Assembly (NCBI GenBank): GCA_001939145.1
Contig: LSRX01000786.1
Span: 163,899 to 227,898, forward strand
Direction of reading: 5' to 3'
Source: Symbiodinium microadriaticum
Taxonomy: Eukaryota; Sar; Dinophyceae; Suessiales; Symbiodiniaceae
Length of the DNA: 64,000 nucleotides
Under the pieces are notes generated by a model. That model was not told the origin of the DNA. It saw only the letters and a list, made by a program, of their open reading frames with translations, and made no database searches. Both the position numbers and the translations under genes were made by a program. Below, piece by piece: positions 32,901-42,391 of the stretch (position 1 is the first letter of the stretch; every line of letters starts with the position of its first letter).

Positions 32901-35900
32901 ATACAGATTGTGGTTTCCTGATGAGCTTTAGGGTCTTTTGAGTCTCAAAGCCATAAGGCACCAAAATCCTGGTAGAACATCTAGGGTTTAAGGAACAGTA
33001 GGGTGTAGGGATTAGGGTATTGTAGGGTTTAGGGTTTAGGGTTGAGCAGCGTTTTGTTTTATCGCTGTCTGCGCTACGCAGTGATGTCTCATATTCATGT
33101 GCTTGCGTAGCACTGCTTAGCCATATTCATTGGGGAGCGTAGTCTCGCGCAGGGTTTTTTCGGAGACACGATCCGCGCAGGCGACCGCGCACATCAGCTA
33201 GCGGAATCGAAAACGATCGCCAAATCGTTCAAAATCCCGCAGCCACCAGATGGATCCAGCGGAGTCCCGTGTAGTCAGCCGTGACACAAGAACCACCCAA
33301 ACCACAAAACAAAAAAAATGCTCGGCTAGGCGTTGTTAACCCAAGTCCGGAAAAGCCGAGCTACTTCAGCCGCAGGTCGGTGGGAGAAGTTCCTAGCGCT
33401 CTGCTTGTCACTCGGCGGTAGTCAGCAGGCTACAGGTGTTCATTCGCCGCAAGTCCGCTTGCTTCGCTTCTCTGACCGGCAGATGCCCCTGAATAGCATA
33501 GAGGTCGGAATAGTTAGTGGTAACATTTGCTGGTAGTCATAGTCCCCATATCATACAGAATTCAAAGCCCTGCTCCAATTTCTGAGGTTCCCACACATGG
33601 GCTTAGGATTGCAATTTGCTGGTGCAGCTCCTGCAGGGGTCGGAATAACTGGTGAGTTGTGTGCCTATATGCGCGAGAAAACCCCAGAACCCTGTTCCGT
33701 TTATTGAGGTCCACCTAAACCCTAAGCCCTAAGCCCTAAACCCTGTATGGGGGGTTTCCCTTCAGAACCTCGTCTCTCCCCAAGCCATTTTGGCTAAGTC
33801 CTGGGCCCTAAAACCTAAAACCCTGAAGATTAAGACCTCAGGCCCTAAACACGATTAATCTTGCAGTGGAGGAATTGGGGCCTCGAAGCATCTATAAAGA
33901 TTTAGGTTGGGTTTTGGGTTTGGAGTTTTGGCTTTAGGGAGACCGTCCCTTATTGGCACTCATTGGTTTAGGGTTTTGAAAGTTTTAGTATTAGGATTTC
34001 GGTTTTGGGCTTGAAGATGGTCGGGTTTAGGGTTAGAGGTTGTGCGGCTTCAGGTTCCTAGGGTTCAGGGTTTAGGGCCGTTTAAGGTTAAGGTTTTAGG
34101 CCTTAAGGTATAAGGTTCAGGTTGTGATGGGGTCGGCTTATGGTTTAGGCTTCAGGGTCTGAGGTTACGAGGTTGTAACATTGTAGGGTTTAGGCCGGAA
34201 GGTCGTAGCAGTCAGGGTTTCAGGGTTTGTAGAGCTGAGGTATCTGAACCTACAGATGGCTGTTGCGAGTTGCATGATCACGTGGATCTTGGTGGTCCTA
34301 CTCATGATCTCCTTGTACGGTGTATTCGGTCTTGGGGGAAGTCGCCTTCTGCTCCCCTGCTTTGTGTATCTGCCCATGGTCAGCTTCTTCATAGCTTTCT
34401 TCTTTGGACAGCAGCTCTCTTTTGGGCTGTGGTCTCCATCGATTTGGATAGACAGGCTGTGTATCCATCAGACGGATCTGGACTTGAAAGCCGAACAAAT
34501 CAAGTCCGTGCCCACCTTCGTTGCACGTTCTTCCCGCATGCTCGTCCTTTGTGACGGATCCTATTTTGAAAGGTTGCTCAGCTCTGAAAGTACTGTGTTT
34601 TTGTGTTGAGTTCGTTGACAGCGATAGGCAACAGAAAGCTTTCTCTCGCACAGGCTGTGGTGCAACCTAGAGCTGGCCACTTTTGCACGGCATGGAGGCG
34701 TGGATAAGGTTGACGTGTTGCCACTGTGGCTCGCTCCATGGTTGCTTTGCTGCATGTCCCTGGAGCTGCTCAGTGCCCACGTGATGCTGGGCCATCCTTT
34801 AACCGAAGTGTTCGTCCCAGTATAGTCTAATTCCTAGTAAGGGCAATACTGCTTAAGTTTTTTTAGATTGCTCTCAAGAACAGCTTAGGATGGATGTGTC
34901 GCAGATTGTGTTCCCCGGCTGGATGCCAGCTTGCAGCCAGCATCTGGTCAAGAATGGGGGATCATTCCTAGTTTTGTGGCTTGGGTTTCTTAATACTTTG
35001 CCCGGAACCCCAACATCAACAGCACCTTTAAACCCTAAACCCTAACAAGGGAGCCCCCAAGCGGATTCCCCCCCTTTGTCTCCTTCCTCATCGGGGGCAG
35101 GCATATCATGGGGCTCGTCGGAAGACTTCTGCGAGACAACCCAATGATGATGAAGCTTGGCTCGGCAAGACGAGACGGACTCCTTCAAGGGCAACCCCCC
35201 TAACCCCTAAACCCTAGCTCCATAAAACCCTAACCCCTAACCCCTAAACCCTAAGTCCTAACCCCTAAACCCTAAAACCTAAACCCTAAACCCTAAACCC
35301 TAGAAAGCCCAGAAGCCGAGGAGATTCGTCGGTTGGCTCGTCATCTGGATGATCACCTCACTGACCACGCTCCCGGCTGCTATCCCCAGCTCCCCCGCCG
35401 ATACTTCAGGGTTCAGGGTTCAGGGTTTAGGGTTTAGGTTTTAGGGTTTAGGGNATTGTCCTGCTAAGTTTACGCCCTCATAAACATGCATGCATACAGC
35501 ACCTATACAGCTGTTCTCAAACCTTACAAGACAACAGCCAAAACCAAGCGTGATACCCAAAGCCCCTGAAGCCTAAACCCTAAACCCCTGAACCCTGACC
35601 TCTAAACCCCAAGCCCCAGCCTTGAAACCAGAAAGCCCTAACCCTAAAACCCTAAACCCCAAACCCTAAACCCTAAACCCCAAACCCTAAACCCCAAACC
35701 CTAAACCCTAAACCCCAAACCCAAAACCCTAAACCCTAAACCCTGACACGCGTCAAAGGCTTCGTAGTTGTAGCAGGCTTGGGGATCTTTGCTTGGTCAG
35801 CGTTGCAGAATACTTGGAGGTTTCATGGGTAGTTATAAGTAGGGTTATAAGTCCCCCAATATGGATAGTTACCCTACTTATAACCCACTTATAAGTACCC

Positions 35901-38900
35901 ATGAACCTCCAAGTAGTTGGGTTTGGAGCTTACGGTTCATGGTAGGGGTTCTTGTGTTTGAGGTCTTGGGAACCCTAAACCCCAACCCTAAACCACCCCT
36001 AAACCCTAAACCCTGCACCCTAAACCCTAAACCGAAAGCCCTGAACCCTAAACCCTAAACCCTAACCCTGCACCCTAAACCCTACCCATGAACCTCCAAG
36101 TATACCCTAAACCCTAAACCCTAAACCCAAATCATTCAGGGCCCCTAAACCCTACTTATAACTACCCATGAACCTCCAAGTAGGGCCCACGAGGTTTCTT
36201 CTCCTTCCGCATGAAGATTGGCCATCACCAACTGATCCTGGACCGTGGGGTTTAGGGTTTATAGGTTTTAGGGTTTAGGTTTTAGGGTTTAGGGTTTAGG
36301 ATTTAGGGATTAGGGTTTAGGGTTAGCGGGGATGGTTTGGGGTGTTTGGGATGGGCTTTCCTGGGGCTTATCGTTGAAGTTTAAAGTTTAGGGGCTTTCA
36401 GACCAGGACAAGGTTTCTTAGGGCTTGTCGTTGAAGTTTAAAGTTTAGGGGTTCTCAGACCATGTAAGTCCTAACACATGCAGGGTCAATGATTGTTGTA
36501 GTGCAGGCGGCGCATTGTTCGGTTCTCGCGGCGACCGGGGCGGTGATAGTCTGGCAGCTCTGATTCACTGATGATAGCAAGAACACCGCTTGTAGGCATG
36601 GCGACACCGATATCAGCTGTGGTGGTAGCTGCCGCCCAGGCACTGCAGGTAGGACCAAAATGAGAAGTGCATGACAGATATGCGCATACAGAGAGCAACG
36701 CACTAAACTCAACCCTAAACGGCAAGGATAGGATATGTTGCTCAGATCATGCTAGTGAAGGTGCCGACTGCACTTCTGTTCTTACCTTGACACTTAGATT
36801 GACACTGCTACCATGACCAAGAGGATCATGCATGGTGACATCCGGAGCCTACTAGGGTTCAGGCTTTAGGGTTTCAGGGTTTGTTTTGTGTCTTCGAGAA
36901 CACTATTCGAGGCACGCTGTCTGCTGAGTTTCCACTGAACCGTTTAGCCTGTTAGCTATCCCAAAGTCCATGCACTCACATATTGAATAAACCTGGGTAT
37001 GTTCTCGCAGGCGTTCATGCGACCGTCGCTCACCTATCTAATTCCTCCTCATCTACTTTCTCTGTGCCTCTCACCGTCTTTCTCTTCTTATCTCCCTCTC
37101 ACTCTCGCGCTCCCCCCTCTCCCTAGAGTTTAGGGATTAGAGCCTTCCCGTAGTTGTTCCCGAGCCCCTTCTCTCTCTTTCTGCGTTGCTTTTGGTTTCT
37201 TACCTTTCCCGCATCCCTCAAGCCCACAGCTGATCCGAAGCCTTCAGACCGCTGGCCTTCGGTGTTTCGCTCAACTCAGCAGCTCCGAAGTGTGTGGAAA
37301 CTCAGGGTTGAGGGCCCCTTAACCGAAAGCCCCCCCTGCTCCAAGTCTTCTCAGCTCCACCAGGATGGCCAGTGCCATATCCACATAGTCGGCTACAGTT
37401 GTAGGCTTTAGGGTTTACCCCAAACCCCGAGCCCCAAACCCTAAGCCCAACTCCAGGATCAAATGGCAGAGTTTGACGTCCGGGCGGCAAAGTGTTCTGA
37501 GCCTTCGGACCGCGAAGCCATCGAGAAGCAACTGAAGGAGTCTTCCGACCTAAGGCAAAAGGGGTTTGACGTAAAGGTCGGAATAGTCTTAGCTGCTACA
37601 AGTTTGGTGTAGTAGACCCCCAGAGCGCTATTCTAGCTTTCATGGTCCTCGTATGAGGGTTTAGTTTAGAGCTTTCGGGGTCTGTGGGGTTTCGGCTGGC
37701 CAGGTTAAAGCAGCATCAGCGAATTCAGCTTGGAGGTTCATGGGTAGTTATAAAAGTAGGGTTGTAAGTCCCTCAATATGGGTTATACGTATGGTTACCC
37801 TAGTTTTAACCCCCCCTAAACCCTAAACCCTAAACCTAACCCTAAGCCCTATAAGCCCTAAACCCTAAACCCCAGTTATAACTAACCATGAACCTCCAAG
37901 AGGAGGTGTTCTGCAACCACGACTCGCCCACTCCCGGCGCTGATGCCGTAGATGAGGGGGAGGCACGGCTGAAGCTGTTCTGACTACAGGGATATAGCAT
38001 AGGGGTAGAGCGCCTTTTTTTTTGGATGTAGGTTTTTCGGGTTTTACCAAGAGTTCTGTAAGGGCTCCAGAGATCGTGCTACATTTTCTTGAGGCCTCGC
38101 ATTCAACCATTCCTGAGCTCATAATATAGGGGCCATACTATTTTGGAAATTCCTTATTATAAGTATAGCAAAAAAATGCCCCAAAACCCTGTTCTAATTA
38201 TTAAGGCCCCTATCCCAATGTGAACTCCTCTAGAACTTAAAACCGTAAGCAGTAAACCCGAAGCCTCAAAACAATAAACATCGCCAAACGCCAATGTAGG
38301 GGCCGTCTAAATATTAATTACCAACATCTTCGGGTTCGTTGTTAAGTATAACTATAGTATAATGGGCTCCAGAAACCCTGTTCTAAGTATTGAGGCCCCT
38401 ATATTGCACCCGTAGCGGCGGGCGGCCGAGCCAGCCTCAACTATCAATCCGAGGCCCTTCGGCCGATTTGTGCCTGACCAGGCAAAACCCAACGGTTTAG
38501 GGCTTAGGGTTTAGGGTTTAGGGCTTGGGGATACAGCAGCAAGCGCGGATCACCAAATATTTCCGTGCCTCCAAGAACTGCAAAACGAAAACTGCGCAGC
38601 CGAAGACGTCTGCACAGCACGAAAGGCAAAGAGCGGAGACACAGCAAGGTTCCTTTCTGCCCTAAATCCGAAACCCAAAAAATCCTAAACCCTAAACTCT
38701 ACACCCTAAACCCTAAACCCTAAACCTTCAAAACCCGGACAGTTGTCAGTGGGATCTCAGAATAGGGTGATGCGCCTTGGCCCACGCCTTCGGTTCAGGC
38801 TTTGGTGGGGTTTAGGTTTTACTAAGTTAGGTATTTTAGGGTTTCTTTAGACCCCAACTCCAACATGCCGTGGCGTTCAACTCCTAAACGCCCGAACCTA

Positions 38901-40165
38901 AGTAATCCGTTCTGCAGGTGAAGGTTCAGCAGTTTGTGCATTACCATGGCGCCGGCAATCCGTTGGACCGATTCAATGCCTACGTTCGAGGCAGCAGGAT
39001 CTTCGCGACGGTAGTCCCTAGACCCTACCAGGACCCTCCAAGTACCCTCAAATAGGGGTCTATGGTCCCAAATTAAGGGTATTTAGGGTCTTTAGAGGGT
39101 AGATGGAGGGTCTAGGTATAGCCCTAATCAAACCCTCAACCCTGATCCCCCCGAGCCCCTGGACCCCTTCAACCCCCAAACCCCTACACCCTAAATCCTG
39201 GCAATCTGCGTGGTCAAGGAGCTATCTTGGCAGAGGAAGGGCCTACTGGGTCTAACCAGGGCCCTTGTATTTTTTCGCGTAGTCCAACTCCCCAAACAGC
39301 GTGGTGAGATTATGGGGCCCTTATGCTCAGAGTAAAATGATTGGGTCACGCTGGTGACGCGAGCTCTCGCCACAGTCCTGCGCCGGCCTGTCCGCCTGGC
39401 ATGGCGCATTCGTTGTAAAAGACAGGGCTTCGGCGACATGCGACATTCCCAAGCGCGCTCCCGCCACAGAACCATGCGCGTTTCCTTGTTCACGGACACC
39501 TAAATTACAAAACCCTCAATATGACAGCATGGCACCTTCTGGTTTCAGGGAGTTCTGGTTCAGGAGGTAGTGTTTGGGCCTGCGGGTACTCGTTTAACTG
39601 TTGAACACCGTGAGGCGTCCTTCGTGACATTGTCATGATGCAGATCGGCGATGAAATCTACGTGCCATGGCCATTGTGTCTGACTACTTGTCTGCCGATG
39701 ATCTTGTACTCCTCAGTGAACGTGCTGGGCTGCGACAACAACTCTTGCGAGGAATCTGCACGGCTGGCACGCATGTCCACGACCACCTACGTCCTGGTTT
39801 GTGTTGTCGGTTGGGCGCTTAACATCCTGCTGGCATTCCCACTTACCTATCCGCTCATGCTTCGAATGCTGAAAGTCAGTCTGTCCTTCGGCGATGGTCC
39901 CTTTCAGCGCTGCGCGGCTTTCTTGTGTTGCTTCTTGGCATATGAATACACTTTTCTGTGTGGCGGCTGCATCTGGGGCTCCTATATTCCTGTCATGACG
40001 GACTACTCCCCAGCTCAGCTCGCATTTTTTCTCCTGGTGGTATTCCTGATGGTCATCCAGTGCATCTGCCTGTTTTACAGACATGACAGGCACGGCCAGG
40101 ACACCCTAACATCATGTCGCTGTGTCAAACGACAGGTCGCGACATATCAGGCCGCTCGGCGGTGA
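29925..40165 (+). CDS. Gene B: tandem paralogue of gene A (15-exon model, about 588 aa)
   Basis: Exons: 29925-29982, 31044-31105, 31766-31837, 32281-32344, 33376-33406, 34240-34572, 34654-34785, 34889-34951, 35101 to about 35172, 35321-35388, 36194-36240, 37457-37537, 37903-37962, 38918-38990, 39615-40165. Every exon shared with gene A has the same length and phase, except that the single exon 7 of A is split into three here by a GC-AG and a GA-AG intron. The FISHSW, WIDRLCIHQTD and WCNLEL motifs are intact, and no internal stop appears in the model. The donor after the exon at 35101 is unclear: no GT, GC or GA sits at the expected position, leaving about 3 nt of doubt. Gene B lies downstream of gene A on the same strand in the second unit of the tandem duplication. 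It may be functional or very recently decayed; transcript evidence would decide. Confidence 0.65.
31888..31913 (+). repeat. Inserted TTTAGGG tract with 19-bp flanking duplication
   Basis: Twenty-six bases of TTTAGGG lie between AGTTCCAGTAGTTCGAGTG (31869-31887) and a second copy, AGTTCCAGTA then GTTCCAGTG, later split by the 89-bp element. Unit 1 has one copy (20639-20657) and no tract. Confidence 0.82.
31924..32012. mobile_element. 89-bp inverted-repeat element, copy 1
   Basis: Ends CCGGGACCCTCCA and TGGAGGGTCTAGG form 13-bp imperfect terminal inverted repeats. TA is duplicated on both sides. Unit 1 at 20639-20657 has a single AATTCCAGTAGTCCCAGTG with no element, giving an empty-site comparison. 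No coding capacity. Confidence 0.85.
32377..32465. mobile_element. 89-bp inverted-repeat element, copy 2
   Basis: Same termini and length as copy 1, in intron 4 of gene B. Target duplication is CA. The empty site in gene A reads TTTATACAGTTATGAAC near 21004-21020. Confidence 0.88.
34240..34572 (+). CDS. Gene B exon 6: two membrane segments and WIDRLCIHQTD
   Basis: Same length as 22543-22875. Changes such as Val to Ile and Met to Val fall in the first hydrophobic segment, while the motif region from the second membrane segment through YFERL is unchanged. The intron that follows (34573-34653) has standard GT-AG ends. Confidence 0.75.
34654..35172 (+). CDS. Gene B exons 7a, 7b and 7c (exon 7 split by two introns)
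   Basis: Exon 7a is 34654-34785, ending AT|GCTGGG. Exon 7b is 34889-34951, starting AG|GATGG and ending AA|GAATGG. Exon 7c runs from 35101 (CAG|GCATATC) to about 35172. The joined reading matches gene A exon 7 (LLSA...DV...FP.W...IMG...DNP...KLGS), with four or so extra residues before IMG. Intron 7a/7b is 103 nt (GC-AG). Intron 7b/7c is 149 nt (GA-AG) and contains CCCTAAA units. The end of 7c is uncertain. Confidence 0.6.
35173..35320 (-). repeat. Gene B intron 7c/8 consisting largely of CCCTAAA units
   Basis: About 148 nt, against 73 nt in gene A; CCCTAACCCC and CCCTAAA units make up most of the middle. The acceptor GCCGAG|GAGATT lies beyond the tract. Confidence 0.65.
35813..35913. mobile_element. 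CTTGGAGG-family inverted-repeat element (101 bp)
   Basis: Begins CTTGGAGGTTTCATGGGTAG and ends CTACCC-like ATGAACCTCCAAG, with TA on both sides. Lies in gene B intron 8. Internal sub-repeats of ACTTATAA/TTATAAGT add further hairpin potential. Confidence 0.75.
36083..36180. mobile_element. Two half copies of the CTTGGAGG-family element within telomere-like repeats
   Basis: Right-end fragments (CCATGAACCTCCAAG followed by TA) occur at 36083-36100 and 36153-36180, each preceded directly by CCCTAAA units. They look like copies whose left halves were replaced by, or fused to, telomere-like sequence. Confidence 0.55.
36598..36648 (+). other. Short exon-like ORF in gene B intron 9
   Basis: ATG followed by ATPISAVVVAAAQALQ, ending CAG|GTAGGA. 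No counterpart was seen in gene A. It could be a chance frame or an unrelated exon. Confidence 0.15.
37729..37900. mobile_element. CTTGGAGG-family element carrying a telomere-like tract, abutting exon 11 of gene B
   Basis: The left end CTTGGAGGTTCATGGGTAGT and right end ACCATGAACCTCCAAG are flanked by AG on both sides (37727-37728 and 37901-37902). The second AG is the predicted acceptor of exon 11 (starting GAGGTG at 37903). About 60 bp of CCCTAAA-type repeat (37812-37873) sits inside, making it longer than the 101-bp copy. Confidence 0.72.
38126..38213. mobile_element. TAGGGGCC/GGCCCCTA inverted-repeat element
   Basis: ATATAGGGGCC at the left and GGCCCCTAT at the right, in intron 11 of gene B. 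A relative follows at 38297-38402, and a fragment (CCCTATTCTAAGTGTTAGGG) is at 14206-14230. Confidence 0.58.
38297..38402. mobile_element. Second TAGGGGCC-type element
   Basis: TAGGGGCCGTCTAAATATTA to ATTGAGGCCCCTATA. It shares the inner CCCTGTTCTAA segment with its neighbour at 38126-38213. Confidence 0.55.
39028..39116. mobile_element. 89-bp inverted-repeat element, copy 3
   Basis: Nearly identical to copies 1 and 2, with TA on both sides, inside intron 12 of gene B. The surrounding sequence does not align with gene A, so the empty site is not visible. Confidence 0.8.
39615..40165 (+). CDS. Gene B exon 13: C-terminal four-span membrane domain
   Basis: Partner of 28286-28836: 551 nt, same phase, stop TGA in place of TAG. 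The VPWPLCL, VNVLGCD, SFGD, QRCAAFLCCFLAYEYT and CVKRQVATYQAAR motifs are conserved. Many differences in the third and fourth hydrophobic segments are conservative. The preceding intron (38991-39614, GC donor) contains one 89-bp inverted-repeat element. Confidence 0.8.
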
Positions 40166-41040
40166 GTACGTAGTCACTGAGTCTCTTTGCTTGTGCTGGT
40201 TTGTCCCCGACGTAGTCCGTATACAGTCCCAAAGGTCAGCAACTGAATTTTCTTCCACGAAGATAGAACCCTAAACCCGAAGGCAATGGGCCCCGAAAGT
40301 GGTTTGCCTTCGGCCTCCTTCGACGAGTCTCCTGAGTAAGATGAGTAAGCGGGTGACAGACTTGCACTGCTACTCGCGCGTGCAGAACAGTCGCGGAGTT
40401 TGGGGTTTAGGGTTTAGGGCCTGGGGTTTAGGGGTTTAGGGTTAGGGATTAGGGTTTAGGTTTTCAGGGGCCTAGGTTTTTAGTGGTTTAGGGTTTAGGG
40501 CAGTAGGCCGTGCGGGTTGAGCCAGAAGCTGCAAAGTCTTCAAACCGAAATGCTAGACAGCCCCGCAACCCCTTAAACCGTAAATCTAGGCCATTTTCAG
40601 GTGGGTAGTTACCGTTATAGGAGCCTTATAATTAGAAGGTCTATATACCTTATAGATCCTTTAGGTAATGCCTTAGAGCCGCAAAGCCCTCAGCACCTTG
40701 ACGCCCGAAAGTCCTAACCCCCACAGACACCGGTAATTTGCATTCAAACCACATGCCCAACACCTGTGGTTTAGGGTTTGGGGTTTAGGGCCCGTTCATA
40801 ATTCAGCAATATACCTTAGATTATAGGTGGCTTCATAAAACCATGTAATGTAGAACCCTTGATCACGGAGTCTACATTATCTTATAGCACGTACGTAAGA
40901 ACCCTACAGCCCCCCCCCCCCTGTAGATCCAGCCCCAAACCCCAAACCCTAAACCCAACACCCCTACGCCGTAAACCCTAAGCCCCAAGCCTGAGCCCTA
41001 TAAACCCCTAAGCCCCTAAACCCTAAACCCTAAGCAGCCC

Positions 41041-41131
41041 TACAACCCCCAGATCTCACTGTATTCCGTACTGGAAGGGGTATTGGATTGTACAACCCCC
41101 AGATCCCACTGTATTCCGTACTGGAAGGGGT
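41041..41131 (+). repeat. Two-copy 50-bp tandem repeat
   Basis: TACAACCCCCAGATCTCACT and the following GTATTCCGTACTGGAAGGGG recur exactly 50 bases later with one base changed (TCTCACT to TCCCACT). Confidence 0.85.
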
Positions 41132-41486
41132 CTTCGACCCTAAATCCTAAACCCTACAAAATAAACAAAACCCTAAACCCCAAACTTGCCCTTGCCCTAA
41201 ACCCTAAACCCACCAAAAAAACCCTAAACCCTAAAACATAAAAAAACAACCCTAAACCCGTACCACCCCCCCCCCCAAAAAAAAAACACCTCAACCGTTC
41301 CAAGGCCGCTTCCGAAGGCCCTGGCGCTGTTCGGCCGTTCGAACTTCCGGCCCTGGGCCCTGTCGGAGGCTCCGATGCGGTTGATGATATAGAGTATTTA
41401 GGGTTTTAGGGTTTTAGGGTTTAGGGTTTTAGGGTTTTAGGGTTTTAGGGTTTAGGGTTTTAGGGTTTAGGGTTTAGGGTTTGGGG

Positions 41487-41585
41487 TCGATGATCTCAAT
41501 CCTCCATTACCCAAAAACAAGGAATAGACCATCATTCCCATAGCTTAGGGTCCTTAAAGTCATGCAGGATTTATATCATCAACAG
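41487..41585 (-). mobile_element. 101-bp-class element, copy 2, left end fused to TTTAGGG repeats
   Basis: The right end TGCAGGATTTATATCATCAA is intact and followed by TA. The left end begins CGATGATC directly after a TTTAGGG array (41396-41485), with the outermost bases missing or altered. Confidence 0.62.
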
Positions 41586-42274
41586 TATTTGCGGCTGTGG
41601 GCTCAGGGTTTAAGGGTCTTCGGTGTGTGCACCACTCTTCGGGTTTCCACTTCGTCCTTGCACCTCTTAGATGCTGTGCTGCTCGGTTCGCATTTTGTAA
41701 CGGTTTGCCAGTCTGTCCTTGACAAAGACCACCTACTGTGCAGTCCTCCTCCGACGTACTGTCGGAAAGATGTCTGAGGCGTACTCCTCAGCACGCTTGA
41801 TTTAAGGCTGCTTTAGGGTTTAGGGTTTCGGATCTAAGGGTTTAGGGTTTAGGGGTTTAGGCGTTTTGGGGTTTAGGGGTTTAGACTTTAGGATTTTGAG
41901 GGCCGATAGGGCGTAGGCTTTAGGGGGTGTGTAGTAGGGGTTTTTGTTGGGTCTTGAAGGCTCTGAGAGGTCTGGTACTGTTGTGTGGTGCGGTCTTTTG
42001 TGGTCACCCGCTACGAGGAAAGCCGTGCCCGTCGATATATCCCGGAGCAGCCTTGAACTTTAACCAAACACGGCAGCCCCACACCCCCAAAACTCTAAAC
42101 CCGAAGCCATAAACCCTAAACCCACACCCCAAATCCAACGTCCCAAAATTCAAGATCCAAAAGAGTGTCATTGCAAACCCTAGAGCGTTAAGCCTTAGGA
42201 CACCAAAGCAAGAACGCTAACTCCTCCACCATAGTGATGTTGGGTCTTTCTATTATCCATCCCCTTGATGTACA

Positions 42275-42391
42275 TGTGACCCAGTGGTACCCTTTTGCCC
42301 TTTTTCTTTTTGGGTTCCCTATTAAAACCAAACAGCAGGAAAAAGGTTACCCTTATGATTCTTATGATTATGGGGCTACTCAGGGATCTAG
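42275..42391. mobile_element. GTACCCTTTTGCCC element, copy 1
   Basis: Left GTGGTACCCTTTTGCCCTTT, right GGGGCTACTCAGGGATCTAG. Matches 45302-45412 in order and spacing, with a diverged left end. Confidence 0.5.

Larger units (their letters stand above)
29482..40345 (+). repeat. Tandem segmental duplication, unit 2
   Basis: Direct-repeat partner of 17905-29170, separated from it by about 300 bases. It contains all of gene B. Relative to unit 1 it lacks a purine-rich insertion (18.8-19.27 kb in unit 1) and most of a 2.1-kb intron. It has gained three 89-bp inverted-repeat elements, several CTTGGAGG-family elements and one telomere-repeat tract. Confidence 0.85.

Noticed and set aside
37988-38045. 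tRNA-like 5' half (GGGATATAGCATAGGGGTAG)
   Set aside because: It resembles an A box, but the anticodon arm is a T run and there is no recognisable B box or acceptor pairing.
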